NCBI RefSeq assembly: GCF_024171525.1 | Contig: NZ_JALJZY010000041.1 | Span: forward strand, 1-6,221 | Length of the DNA stretch: 6,221 bases | Origin: Neisseriaceae bacterium HSC-16F19 | GTDB taxonomy: Bacteria > Pseudomonadota > Gammaproteobacteria > Burkholderiales > Neisseriaceae | Reading direction: 5' to 3' | Part shown: positions 1 through 6,097 of the stretch, piece after piece | Layout of the letters: every line of letters starts with the position of its first letter | Position numbering within the stretch: the first letter of the stretch is position 1 | Translations under genes and position numbers: made by a program | The notes under the pieces: model-generated | The model's database searches: none | What the model saw: the letters and a program-made list of their open reading frames with translations, nothing else | What the model was told of the DNA's origin: nothing

Positions 1-1287
1 GAAGAAGGCAGCTTGAAACACATGCTGGCCCACGGCATACTGGGAGCCGCCGTGGCTGCTGCCGGAGACAACAACGCCCTCTCCGGCGGCGTTGCGGCCA
101 TAAGTGCCGAAGCGGCCGCCCCCGTGATTAGCCGCTGGCTGTACGGCAAAAGCGGCAGCGAACTCACCGCAGAAGAGAAAGAGACCGTAGCGGCGATTAC
201 CCGTCTGCTGGGCACCGGCGCGGGTGCACTGGCGGGCGGCCAAGATACAGTGGGCGGAGCGGTTTCAGGCAGCCTCAGTGCCGGGAATGCGGTGGGGAAT
301 AACGACCATATGCGCTGGGACGGCAAAGACCCCGGCGACAGTTCTCGTTATAACCGCGCCCTCACCTTATTGGGCGACCCGCAAAAAGCCCGACGCTATC
401 TGGACGGCCAGCGTGCCGGAGAAGCACAAGGTACCGAACAAGGGCTGAAAGACCTGGCTAATCTGCCGATGGCTTATATTGAAAGCATAGCTGCCGATGC
501 CGCGCTGATGAAAGAGAGCTACGGCTTGTTGCCGCTGTATGCCGTGAACAAATCACTGGCAGCGGCAGAAGGTACGCGGGGAATTTACATCAGCGTGCAG
601 GAATGGCAGGAGGCATACAACCATGCCTTGAAGCATGACCCGTATACGGCGGGTCTGATGAAAGGCATGATGGATGCACAGATAGGTGTACACGCCGGCG
701 CGATGGTGGTGCCGACGGGCAGTTTGGTGCAGGCCGGGAAACTCAGCAAGCTGGGCGTGTATCTGCAAAGGGCTGCGAAAACGCCGGATGCGGGTGGTAC
801 GCGCACGAGTCTGCCCAGAAACCCCTCACCGGTAGATGGGGAGATGGCGGGTGGGAATAAGCGACCCACGGTTGCAATACCAAATCAGTCCGCTATTTTA
901 AATGATTTGGGGGAAGCATTTAATTCCCGTCCAAGAGTTAATGGTTCGTTAGATGCAAGTAAAATTCCAGTACAAATTGGCGACAAAACAATCATGCCAG
1001 TACCAAGCCTTAGTCAAAATGGTATGCCTATATATAAAGGGGTAAGTGATGCAGATATATTTGCATATTATCGACAATTAACAGGTAACGCTCCAAATTT
1101 CAGACAAACTGGGAAAGGTCAATTGTCTGTGGGCGAGATCAAAACCGGAGACTGGGCAGGTACAAAAATTGTATTACGGGATTTTTCTACGACCCAGCAA
1201 CAGACTGGAGCCAAATGGACTATACAATTTCAGAATTATCCTAAAACAGTCCGTGGAACACGTATGGAATTAAAATTTCAACCATGA
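1..1287 (+). CDS. CdiA/TpsA-like exoprotein, C-terminal part with pre-toxin (VENN-like) domain and C-terminal toxin tip; 5' end outside window
   Basis: The frame is open from base 1, so a TTG at 13 is unlikely to be the real start; 428 residues are visible. Residues 1-100 (KHMLAHGILGAAVAAAGDN, then LTAEEKETVAAITRLLG, then NAVGNND) match the pre-toxin region of CdiA/FHA-type polymorphic toxins. That region normally ends in VENN; here it reads VGNN (residues 98-101). Residues about 102-285 form a helical, Ala/Leu-rich linker, probably the CdiA-CT entry region. From about residue 288 (base 870) base composition drops to AT-rich and the last ~140 residues form the toxin tip, ending GAKWTIQF then MELKFQP. 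The tip has no His or Cys, which argues against HNH, EndoU or papain-type chemistry. A BECR-fold RNase is a guess. By family knowledge the protein is exported by a TpsB/CdiB partner and delivers the tip into neighbouring cells. It may be the main gene or another orphan cassette; the window cannot decide. Confidence 0.85.
   Translation, partial: EEGSLKHMLAHGILGAAVAAAGDNNALSGGVAAISAEAAAPVISRWLYGKSGSELTAEEKETVAAITRLLGTGAGALAGGQDTVGGAVSGSLSAGNAVGNNDHMRWDGKDPGDSSRYNRALTLLGDPQKARRYLDGQRAGEAQGTEQGLKDLANLPMAYIESIAADAALMKESYGLLPLYAVNKSLAAAEGTRGIYISVQEWQEAYNHALKHDPYTAGLMKGMMDAQIGVHAGAMVVPTGSLVQAGKLSKLGVYLQRAAKTPDAGGTRTSLPRNPSPVDGEMAGGNKRPTVAIPNQSAILNDLGEAFNSRPRVNGSLDASKIPVQIGDKTIMPVPSLSQNGMPIYKGVSDADIFAYYRQLTGNAPNFRQTGKGQLSVGEIKTGDWAGTKIVLRDFSTTQQQTGAKWTIQFQNYPKTVRGTRMELKFQP
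264..275 (-). other. DNA uptake sequence-like 12-mer (AGGCTGCCTGAA)
   Basis: The minus strand reads AGGCTGCCTGAA, matching from memory the Simonsiella-type dialect of Neisseriaceae uptake sequences. It lies within the pre-toxin coding region just before the VGNN motif. One copy could be coding coincidence; a second perfect copy at 5206-5217 makes chance less likely. Confidence 0.5.
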
Positions 1288-1670
1288 GAAAAGTAATGAA
1301 ATCATCTGAAAAATATGAACTATTAGAATATACAACCTCTTTAGGTGATATTTTTAATACATATAAAGAATATAATAAGTTGGAAATTGAAGATGAAAAT
1401 CTAAAAGAAAATTTTTTAAATTTATTAATAGAGTTAATACAAGATGGCAGTATTGAGCTATATGATTACAGAGTAAACCCGCCTAAACGTTTAAGTGGCA
1501 AACCAGAAGAACAGGTTAATGCTTTGAGGAAAGTTTGGCCTACCATGCAAGAAATGATTGAATACTTCCCTGAAGATCCATTTTATTATGTCGAATGGTT
1601 TTGGTGGGGAGCTACTTGTCCAATTGAACTGAATAAAATGCCAAATATAGAAATTTACAAAAATAAATAA
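1284..1670 (+). CDS. Putative immunity protein for the upstream toxin tip (128 aa, unrecognised family)
   Basis: The ATG overlaps the toxin stop as ATGA, the tight coupling expected of a toxin-immunity pair. A second in-frame ATG lies at 1296 (Met5) and neither has a strong ribosome binding site, so translational coupling probably decides the start. The 128-residue product is acidic, without signal peptide or membrane segment, so it should be cytoplasmic. The first half is predicted helical (YELLEYTTSLGDIFNTY, then FLNLLIELIQDGSIELYDY). The second half carries an aromatic cluster, FYYVEWFWWGATCPIEL. I do not recognise a named Imm family. The immunity role is inferred from position, size and AT-rich composition. 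The protein ends at 1670 and the next cassette's homology begins within about 10 bases. Confidence 0.75.
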   Translation: MRKVMKSSEKYELLEYTTSLGDIFNTYKEYNKLEIEDENLKENFLNLLIELIQDGSIELYDYRVNPPKRLSGKPEEQVNALRKVWPTMQEMIEYFPEDPFYYVEWFWWGATCPIELNKMPNIEIYKNK

Positions 1671-1677
1671 AGTTGCA

Positions 1678-3738
1678 TTTTTACACCAAAGCGTCAGTCG
1701 GCAAAGCGGCATTTATGCCGGAGATCAAGGCTACCGCATCCGCACAGAAGGGCACAGCCAACTGGACGGTGCCCTCATCACCTCCGCCCGCAGCGCCGAA
1801 GCCGCCGGTCTCAACCGCTTCGAGACCGGCACCCTCGGCAGCAGCACCCTTGCCAACCACAGCCGTCATCACGGCCAAAGCATAGGCGCAGGGGGCGGCT
1901 TCGCCCTCAGCGGCGACAGTCTCGGCCAAGGCAGCAAAGACAGCAACCCCCGGCTGAGCGACGTCACCCGCGACCAAAGCAAGGGCTACCACAGCGGCTA
2001 CGGGCGCGTCAGCGACAGCCGCAGCAGCCACACCGCCAGCGGCATCAACACCGCCGCTATCCGCATCAACGATACCGAAGCGCAATACCGGCAGACCGGC
2101 CAAAGTACTGCAGCCACCCTGGCCGCCATCCGTACCGACATCAGCACCGCAGAGGCAGCGCAGCACAGCGGTGCCCTGGGCAAACGCTTTGATGCCGCTG
2201 CCGAACACAAAGAGCTGGACATACAAAGGCAAATCACACAGCAGTTTGGGCAGACTGCCCCCAATATCGTTGCTAAAGCATCAGAGAAAGTGGGCAGGAC
2301 TTCAACATATGAATTGACTGCCTTTTGGAAAGAGCAGGCAGAGCAGGCATTGCTTGAAGCTAGCGATCTCCAAGAAAGAGCCGCTTTAAGTACATTCATT
2401 GAGCGTGCGGACCAATATTTAAATGACAATAAAGCCACTTACAATATGTGGAAAGAAGGCGGTATAGGCCGTGCTTTCTTGCAAGCAGGTGTGGGTGCTT
2501 TGATGACCGGAGACATGAGCGGCGCAGCTGCTGGTGGGGCGAGTTCGCTTTCCGCACCCTATTTGAATGCCGCCGGAGAACAATCCGGCAGTTTGGGACA
2601 AGTGTTATTGAATACTTTGGGCGGCGCTGCCATCGGTTATGTTGCAGGAGGTAGCAGTGGTGCAGTTGTCGGAGCGAATGTGGATTGGCATAACCGCCAG
2701 CTGCACGACAGCGAAATCCGTAAGATTAAAAATATCGCCAAAGGTTTTGCTGCGGAACAAAATATTTCTGAAGAACAAGCAGTAGACCGCCTGATGGCAC
2801 AGGCCATGCGCCAAGTAGACAAAGCCTATGCGGAAATCTATGCCCGTGATGACACCAGTGCACAAACCTATTTAAGAAAACACACAGGCAGCTTTGTGGC
2901 CGATGGCAGGCAGTTCACCGAATTTGCCAATATGGGTTATTACACAGACAGCACCAAATTTGCCGAACAAACAGGTTATGCAACAGAACGCAACAGACTG
3001 TATCGGCAGCCGATCTATACCCGCTCACAGAAAAATGCGGAAATTAATGCGCTTGTACGGCAAACCATCGGTCAAGGCATAGGCAAAGGTGTTGCCAATA
3101 CGCCGGGATCATTCTTAAACAGCGGCGCCGACTGGATTAATCAGTTTACGCATGGCAAATTGGGCACAATACCGAATGTTCCGAATATTTTTGATTATAA
3201 CAACAAAGTGGAAGCTGCCATCGGCAACCAAACCGGTAATGCTGTAATAGGTGTAGGTGGGATTGTTACCGGGGTTAAGACAGGTGGGAGAGCTAATATC
3301 ACTCAACCCGAAACATTTAAACTAAATCCTATAGCGGGATCTATTAGAAATATTAATCCAGGTTACCCCGCTGCTGGAAGAATAAATAATTGTGTTAATT
3401 GTGCTATTGCAACTGATAATCTATTGGCAGGCAGGCCAACATCAGCATTGCCATCATTGGCACCAGTAAAAATTGATACATTGGAGAGGATGTATAGAAG
3501 TAAATTTAGTCAAGCTACAACAATTCAAAATATTACAATTAGTATGTCACAAGCAGGTAATGGAGCACGAGGTATTGTATTCGGTAGCAGGGGAGAACAA
3601 ACAGGACATGTTTTCAATGTTGTCAATCAAAATGGAGTAATACGGTTCCTAGATGGACAAACAGGCAAACCTGCCAACTTTAATGATGGATATACAAGTT
3701 TCCATCTATTAAGAACTAATCAAACTGGAGGAAAATAA
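1678..3738 (+). CDS. Orphan (silent) CdiA/TpsA-like cassette with papain-fold Tox-PL toxin domain; no start codon at its head
   Basis: The frame opens after TAG 1648-1650 and reads FHA-like sequence from about 1678 (HQSVSRQSGIYAGDQGYR, then QLDGALITSA), but the first possible start is GTG 2290, deep inside the domain. This is therefore a headless cassette, like the tpsC-type silent cassettes of Neisseria. Regions: 1678-2290, FHA-like stalk sequence; 2290-2660, Gly/Ala-rich pre-toxin; 2668-2709, NVDWHNRQLHDSE, a CdiA-type pre-toxin motif in place of VENN; to about 3240, linker; about 3340-3735, toxin. The toxin shows NNCVNCAIATDNLLAG (Cys at 3391 and 3400), GHVFNVV (His 3607) and FLDGQTG (Asp 3652). 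This Cys-His-Asp layout fits the papain-fold Tox-PL family, predicted proteases or glutamine deamidases. If translation began at GTG 2290 the product would be 482 residues with no secretion signal. Cassette status is inference; the toxin family is a motif-level call. Confidence 0.82.
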   Translation, partial: FLHQSVSRQSGIYAGDQGYRIRTEGHSQLDGALITSARSAEAAGLNRFETGTLGSSTLANHSRHHGQSIGAGGGFALSGDSLGQGSKDSNPRLSDVTRDQSKGYHSGYGRVSDSRSSHTASGINTAAIRINDTEAQYRQTGQSTAATLAAIRTDISTAEAAQHSGALGKRFDAAAEHKELDIQRQITQQFGQTAPNIVAKASEKVGRTSTYELTAFWKEQAEQALLEASDLQERAALSTFIERADQYLNDNKATYNMWKEGGIGRAFLQAGVGALMTGDMSGAAAGGASSLSAPYLNAAGEQSGSLGQVLLNTLGGAAIGYVAGGSSGAVVGANVDWHNRQLHDSEIRKIKNIAKGFAAEQNISEEQAVDRLMAQAMRQVDKAYAEIYARDDTSAQTYLRKHTGSFVADGRQFTEFANMGYYTDSTKFAEQTGYATERNRLYRQPIYTRSQKNAEINALVRQTIGQGIGKGVANTPGSFLNSGADWINQFTHGKLGTIPNVPNIFDYNNKVEAAIGNQTGNAVIGVGGIVTGVKTGGRANITQPETFKLNPIAGSIRNINPGYPAAGRINNCVNCAIATDNLLAGRPTSALPSLAPVKIDTLERMYRSKFSQATTIQNITISMSQAGNGARGIVFGSRGEQTGHVFNVVNQNGVIRFLDGQTGKPANFNDGYTSFHLLRTNQTGGK
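3727..3731 (+). promoter_or_regulatory. Ribosome binding site GGAGG for the Imm35-like gene
   Basis: GGAGG lies 6 bases before ATG 3738, inside the last codons of the toxin frame. It is a strong Shine-Dalgarno sequence and fixes the start of the immunity gene. It would allow immunity to be translated even though the toxin cassette upstream lacks its own start. Confidence 0.75.
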
Positions 3739-4010
3739 TGATAGATTTTGAAGATGCTTACCAAATAGCAAATACTTATATAACAAATTTGGGTAATTCA
3801 TGTGCGCTTCCTTTAGAAATTACCGAGATTATCACAGAAGATTTTGGGTGGATTTTTATATATAATTCAAGTATATATGTAAAAAGCGGTAATTTTAGAG
3901 ATAAATTATTAGGCAACTCTCCTTTTCTTGTAGAGAAAAAAACAGGAGAAGTGGTTTTGTGCGGTACTCATCAATCTGTTGAATCTTTTATAACCAATTA
4001 TAAAAGTTAA
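3738..4010 (+). CDS. Imm35/YrhB-like immunity protein, cognate to the Tox-PL cassette
   Basis: This 90-residue cytoplasmic protein starts with ATG sharing one base with the toxin stop (TAATG) and is preceded by GGAGG. The sequence follows the Imm35 (YrhB) pattern: an N-terminal helix (DFEDAYQIANTYI), a central FGWIFIYNSSIY strand pair with the conserved Trp, then GNSPFLVEKKTGEV and a C-terminal GTHQSVESFITNY. Proteins of this family neighbour papain-fold polymorphic toxins, which fits the Cys-His-Asp toxin directly upstream. Its expected job is to bind and block that toxin. The family call is from recalled pattern, not a search, but neighbour and motif agree well. Confidence 0.82.
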   Translation: MIDFEDAYQIANTYITNLGNSCALPLEITEIITEDFGWIFIYNSSIYVKSGNFRDKLLGNSPFLVEKKTGEVVLCGTHQSVESFITNYKS

Positions 4011-4061
4011 AAATAATTAAAATATTTAGGCTTTGATTTGTTTGAAGAAACACAGATCTAA

Positions 4062-4322
4062 AACTTTGCGGACAGTGTGAGAGCAAATCCGTTACAAGGA
4101 GATGTATTAAGAGGAATGAATAAGGACACCAGATTCCCGAAAAAGGCAGGATTTCAGAAAATGGAAGCACGTCAAAAACTATCAAATGGTGAAACAATAG
4201 TTATACATTATCAATACAATACCCGAAACGGAAAGGTCTATGATTTAAAATTTGACAATAAGCCGCTCAATCAACAAAATCCAAGTCAAGTTATTGATAA
4301 TTTAAAAAATATTAGGAAATAA
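4062..4322 (+). pseudogene. Headless third toxin tip (C-terminal fragment of a polymorphic toxin)
   Basis: The frame opens right after TAA 4059-4061 and gives 86 residues: NFADSVRANPLQGDVLRGMN, then RFPKKAGFQKMEARQKL, then NGETIVIHYQYN and GKVYDLKFDN. The first possible starts are GTG 4077 and ATG 4116. The beta-rich tail looks like a complete small toxin C-terminus, perhaps an RNase tip, but I cannot name the family. The frame holds no pre-toxin or FHA-like segment, unlike the cassette upstream, so only the tip survives or was acquired. It stops 1 base before an immunity-like gene, keeping the toxin-immunity order. A small free-standing protein from GTG 4077 (81 aa) cannot be excluded. The 51 bases before it (4011-4061) carry no frame or element I recognise. 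Confidence 0.6.
4314..4317 (+). promoter_or_regulatory. Ribosome binding site AGGA of the split immunity gene
   Basis: AGGA sits 6 bases before ATG 4324, overlapping the end of the toxin-tip frame. It supports this ATG, which also aligns exactly with the GTG start of the downstream paralogue. Confidence 0.5.
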
Positions 4323-4440
4323 AATGAAAGTAAAAGAAATTGAATATGGTGGAATTTATTATGTATTTGGAATCTATTGGGATGATGAACATACATATCT
4401 CACATGTATGGATAGTAGATATGACGGACTTCGGATTTAT

Positions 4441-4448
4441 AAAATAAA
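4441..4448. repeat. Target site duplication, left copy (AAAATAAA)
   Basis: This copy directly abuts the left inverted repeat and is identical to 5521-5528. It was part of the coding sequence (Lys-Ile) of the interrupted gene. Confidence 0.9.
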
Positions 4449-4472
4449 GGCTTAATGGACATTTGGGATGAT
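4449..4472 (+). repeat. Left terminal inverted repeat of the IS
   Basis: It matches the reverse complement of 5497-5520 at 22 of 24 positions, with both differences in the outer five bases (GGCTT against GGACT). Confidence 0.88.
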
Positions 4473-4491
4473 TTTTGGAGAACTTAGCTTC

Positions 4492-4515
4492 TAATAGACA
4501 TTTGGGATGATTTTT
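4492..4515 (+). repeat. Second, inner copy of the IS end sequence
   Basis: These 24 bases repeat 4453-4476 with one mismatch (TAATAG for TAATGG), at a 39-base period. They lie between the outer end and the transposase stop. The inner copy's CTAAT matches the right end better than the outer copy does, so it may be the older end of the element. Confidence 0.85.
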
Positions 4516-4532
4516 CATCCCATTTTTCCTTT

Positions 4533-5472
4533 CTAGACGCCAAAGAAATTATCGATAAACAAGCATTTACTCTCCATACTCATACCTGCGTGACAGCATA
4601 TTTTGTTCTTCAATTCGCCAAATTTGCCCTCCAGCCGGTTGGTCGTATTTGGCATCATCAATTCCCTGTTTTGTTCAAACGTAAACAAATAAGGCAGGTT
4701 TCGTTTTAGGCTGTTATATGCGCTTCTCAGCCGCTTGTGGGTGTACCACTTTTTCTTCCCGTCGTCGCTGTAGCTCAGCTCATTCAGGTAGCTTTTATGC
4801 TGCTCAAACCATTGTCGCAGTGCATTGCCGAACGCCTGTTCATCTGTCTCGAAGATGCTGTCTGCAATTTGCTTTAAGGCTTTGCCCGCCTCCGATTTCG
4901 GGCGTCTGGTCAGGTAGCGCCGGATGATTTGTTGCTGATGAAACTGGCACATCTGGAAGGGAATGTCGGGAAACAGTGTGGCGATGCCTTTGAAACCGTC
5001 TGCGGTAATGCTCTGAATATCAATCCCTTTATCAATGACGGCTAATAATCCCTGATGATAGAGTTCCGCCGTTTCGTGCGTGACATACTGTGTGTGAACG
5101 ATGCTGCCGTCCAAGCTGTTCATGAAGACCATAACGCCGAAAGAGCGTCCAAAATAGGTGGTGTCCATAATGATGTTGGCGACAGGCTTTGGGGCTTGCG
5201 TTTGCTTCAGGCAGCCTTGTTTGAGGCGCCGTTGGATGGTTTTGATGCTGCATTGGTGCTGTTGCGCGAGCTGCGCGTAAGTTTGTTTTTGGTGGATGTA
5301 TTGATGAAGCAGCTCATCGTTATCGGGCCGTTTGGAGAGCGGAAGATACTTGTGGCAGTGAGAACATTTATATCTTTGCCGACCGTTTTTACGGCCGTTT
5401 TTGGTGAGGGTGTTTTTGAGGCAAAACGGGCATTTTTGATGTTCATTGGTAAAAAATCGCTAAAAGTACCAT
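4533..5472 (-). pseudogene. IS256-family transposase, variant Zn-binding type; N-terminal frame broken at a T6 run
   Basis: The minus-strand frame from 5459 to 4533 encodes an N-terminal zinc ribbon (KCPFC and YKCSHC), a helix-turn-helix-like stretch (YAQLAQQHQCSIKTIQRRL), and a DDE core. Counted from Met at 5168, the core has D2 (MDTTYFG), D57 (ITADGFKG), CQFH at 74-77 and E180 (NTTNRLEG). The frame has no ATG, GTG or TTG before 5168 and a TAG at 5462-5460. ATG at 5472 would give MVLLAIF and join the transposase frame if the T6 run at 5456-5451 had one T fewer. Either this copy carries a one-base insertion or expression needs slippage at the run. Starting at 5168 would give 211 residues with D and E residues but no zinc ribbon. 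The catalytic core looks intact. Confidence 0.8.
5206..5217 (-). other. DNA uptake sequence-like 12-mer (AGGCTGCCTGAA)
   Basis: This is a perfect second copy, on the same strand as the first, inside the transposase gene where it encodes part of QGCLKQ. If functional, the IS would carry an uptake signal with it. Confidence 0.5.
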
Positions 5473-5496
5473 GGTTGGCGGCTTTCAGCGATTTTT

Positions 5497-5520
5497 ATCA
5501 TCCCAAATGTCCATTAGTCC
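5497..5520 (-). repeat. Right terminal inverted repeat of the IS
   Basis: Read on the minus strand it starts GGACTAATGG and continues ACATTTGGGATGAT. It lies upstream of the transposase, as expected for the promoter-side end. Confidence 0.88.
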
Positions 5521-5528
5521 AAAATAAA
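5521..5528. repeat. Target site duplication, right copy (AAAATAAA)
   Basis: This copy directly abuts the right inverted repeat. Keeping one copy restores the split frame without loss or gain of bases. Confidence 0.9.
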
Positions 5529-5770
5529 TGAAGTCGAAATAATTGACCCAAATATCAATTTTAGAACTGTTATGCATGACAAAGGGTACTTTCCCTCTAT
5601 TTACCATTGGGCATTGATTGAAAAAGAATTGCTCGATGGTGTTATAGATGGGGATTTAAAAGCAAGGCAAGATTTTTTGTCAATCATACGTTCAGAAAAT
5701 TTAATAGACTGGTAATACACTGCTGCAAAAAACTAAATAAGTAACAATACCAAATAGCTTGAGAAATTAA

Positions 5771-6094
5771 GTGAGGATTAAACATAATGATTATAAAGAA
5801 ATTTACTATGTGTTTGGAATCTATTGGGATGAGGGGCAAATTTATTTCTACTGTCTGGAACCCAATTATAAGGGTCTTAATTATGAAGGATTTATTATCT
5901 ATACTGTAGATGAAATTTCTATATTAGATCACAATATTAATTACAGAACTATATTTCACATAGGCAATATGATAGGTATTTATCATTGGGCATTAATTGA
6001 AAAGTTCTTGCTCGATGGGGTAATTGATAATGACCCTCAAGATACTGAGGAATTTTTATCAATTATCCGCTCTGAGAATTTGGTAGATTGGTAA
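5771..6094 (+). CDS. Putative immunity protein, intact paralogue of the IS-split gene (107 aa)
   Basis: It starts with GTG, which aligns exactly with the ATG of the split paralogue, so the start is well supported although the upstream GAGAA is a weak ribosome binding site. The 107-residue soluble protein carries IYYVFGIYWD (residues 11-20), IYHWALIEK (68-76), LLDGVID (78-84) and SIIRSENLVDW at the end. It has a short insertion relative to its paralogue near residue 37. There is no signal peptide or membrane segment. It lies 55 bases after the paralogue's stop and just before the next toxin cassette head, with no toxin gene of its own directly upstream. An immunity role, as a solitary or duplicated immunity gene, is inferred from context. 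The family is not recognised. Confidence 0.75.
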   Translation: MRIKHNDYKEIYYVFGIYWDEGQIYFYCLEPNYKGLNYEGFIIYTVDEISILDHNINYRTIFHIGNMIGIYHWALIEKFLLDGVIDNDPQDTEEFLSIIRSENLVDW

Positions 6095-6097
6095 TAA

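Larger units (their letters stand above)
4449..5520 (-). mobile_element. IS256-like insertion sequence (variant zinc-binding transposase type), 1072 bp
   Basis: The ends are 24-bp inverted repeats with 22 matches (4449-4472 and 5497-5520), sharing TAATGGACATTTGGGATGAT. They are flanked by a perfect 8-bp duplication AAAATAAA (4441-4448 and 5521-5528). Precise removal restores the interrupted reading frame, which fixes the borders independently. A single transposase fills the minus strand. Target duplications of 8-9 bp are usual for the IS256 family. The transposase resembles the IS1249-like branch with an N-terminal zinc ribbon. The element name is not assigned. Confidence 0.88.
4324..5715 (+). 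pseudogene. Immunity-like gene interrupted by an insertion sequence (103 aa when rejoined)
   Basis: The 5' part (4324-4448) encodes MKVKEIEYGGIYYVFGIYWD and on to GLRIYKI. Reading on into the IS gives only a few wrong residues and a stop. The 3' part (5529-5715) encodes NEVEIIDPNINFRT, IYHWALIEKELLDGVID and SIIRSENLIDW. Removing the IS with one 8-bp target duplication restores a perfect 103-residue frame, so the gene was intact until the insertion. The rejoined protein is about 55% identical by hand count to the product of 5771-6094, sharing IYYVFGIYWD near the start and YHWALIEK and SIIRSENL near the end. It directly follows the headless toxin tip, so it was probably that toxin's immunity gene. 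I do not recognise a named family. Confidence 0.88.

Noticed and set aside
13..1287. TTG at 13 as the start of the first gene
   Set aside because: The frame is open and homologous to CdiA-type sequence up to base 1, so the gene simply enters from outside the window.
1681..2232. Long minus-strand open frame (183 codons), very rich in Ala, Val and Gly
   Set aside because: It is the shadow of the GC-rich FHA-like plus-strand frame, with biased composition and no recognisable domain.
4492..4515. Inner end repeat as the true left border of the IS
   Set aside because: The 8-bp duplication and the restored reading frame both fit only the outer border at 4449.
5207..5446. Minus-strand frame starting at an ATG (MNIKNARFASKTP) as a possible separate IS gene
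   Set aside because: It overlaps the zinc-ribbon frame and encodes nothing recognisable; the other frame carries CPFC and CSHC.
5055..5531. Plus-strand open frame of 158 codons across the IS
   Set aside because: It runs antisense to the transposase, which has clear zinc ribbon and DDE motifs.
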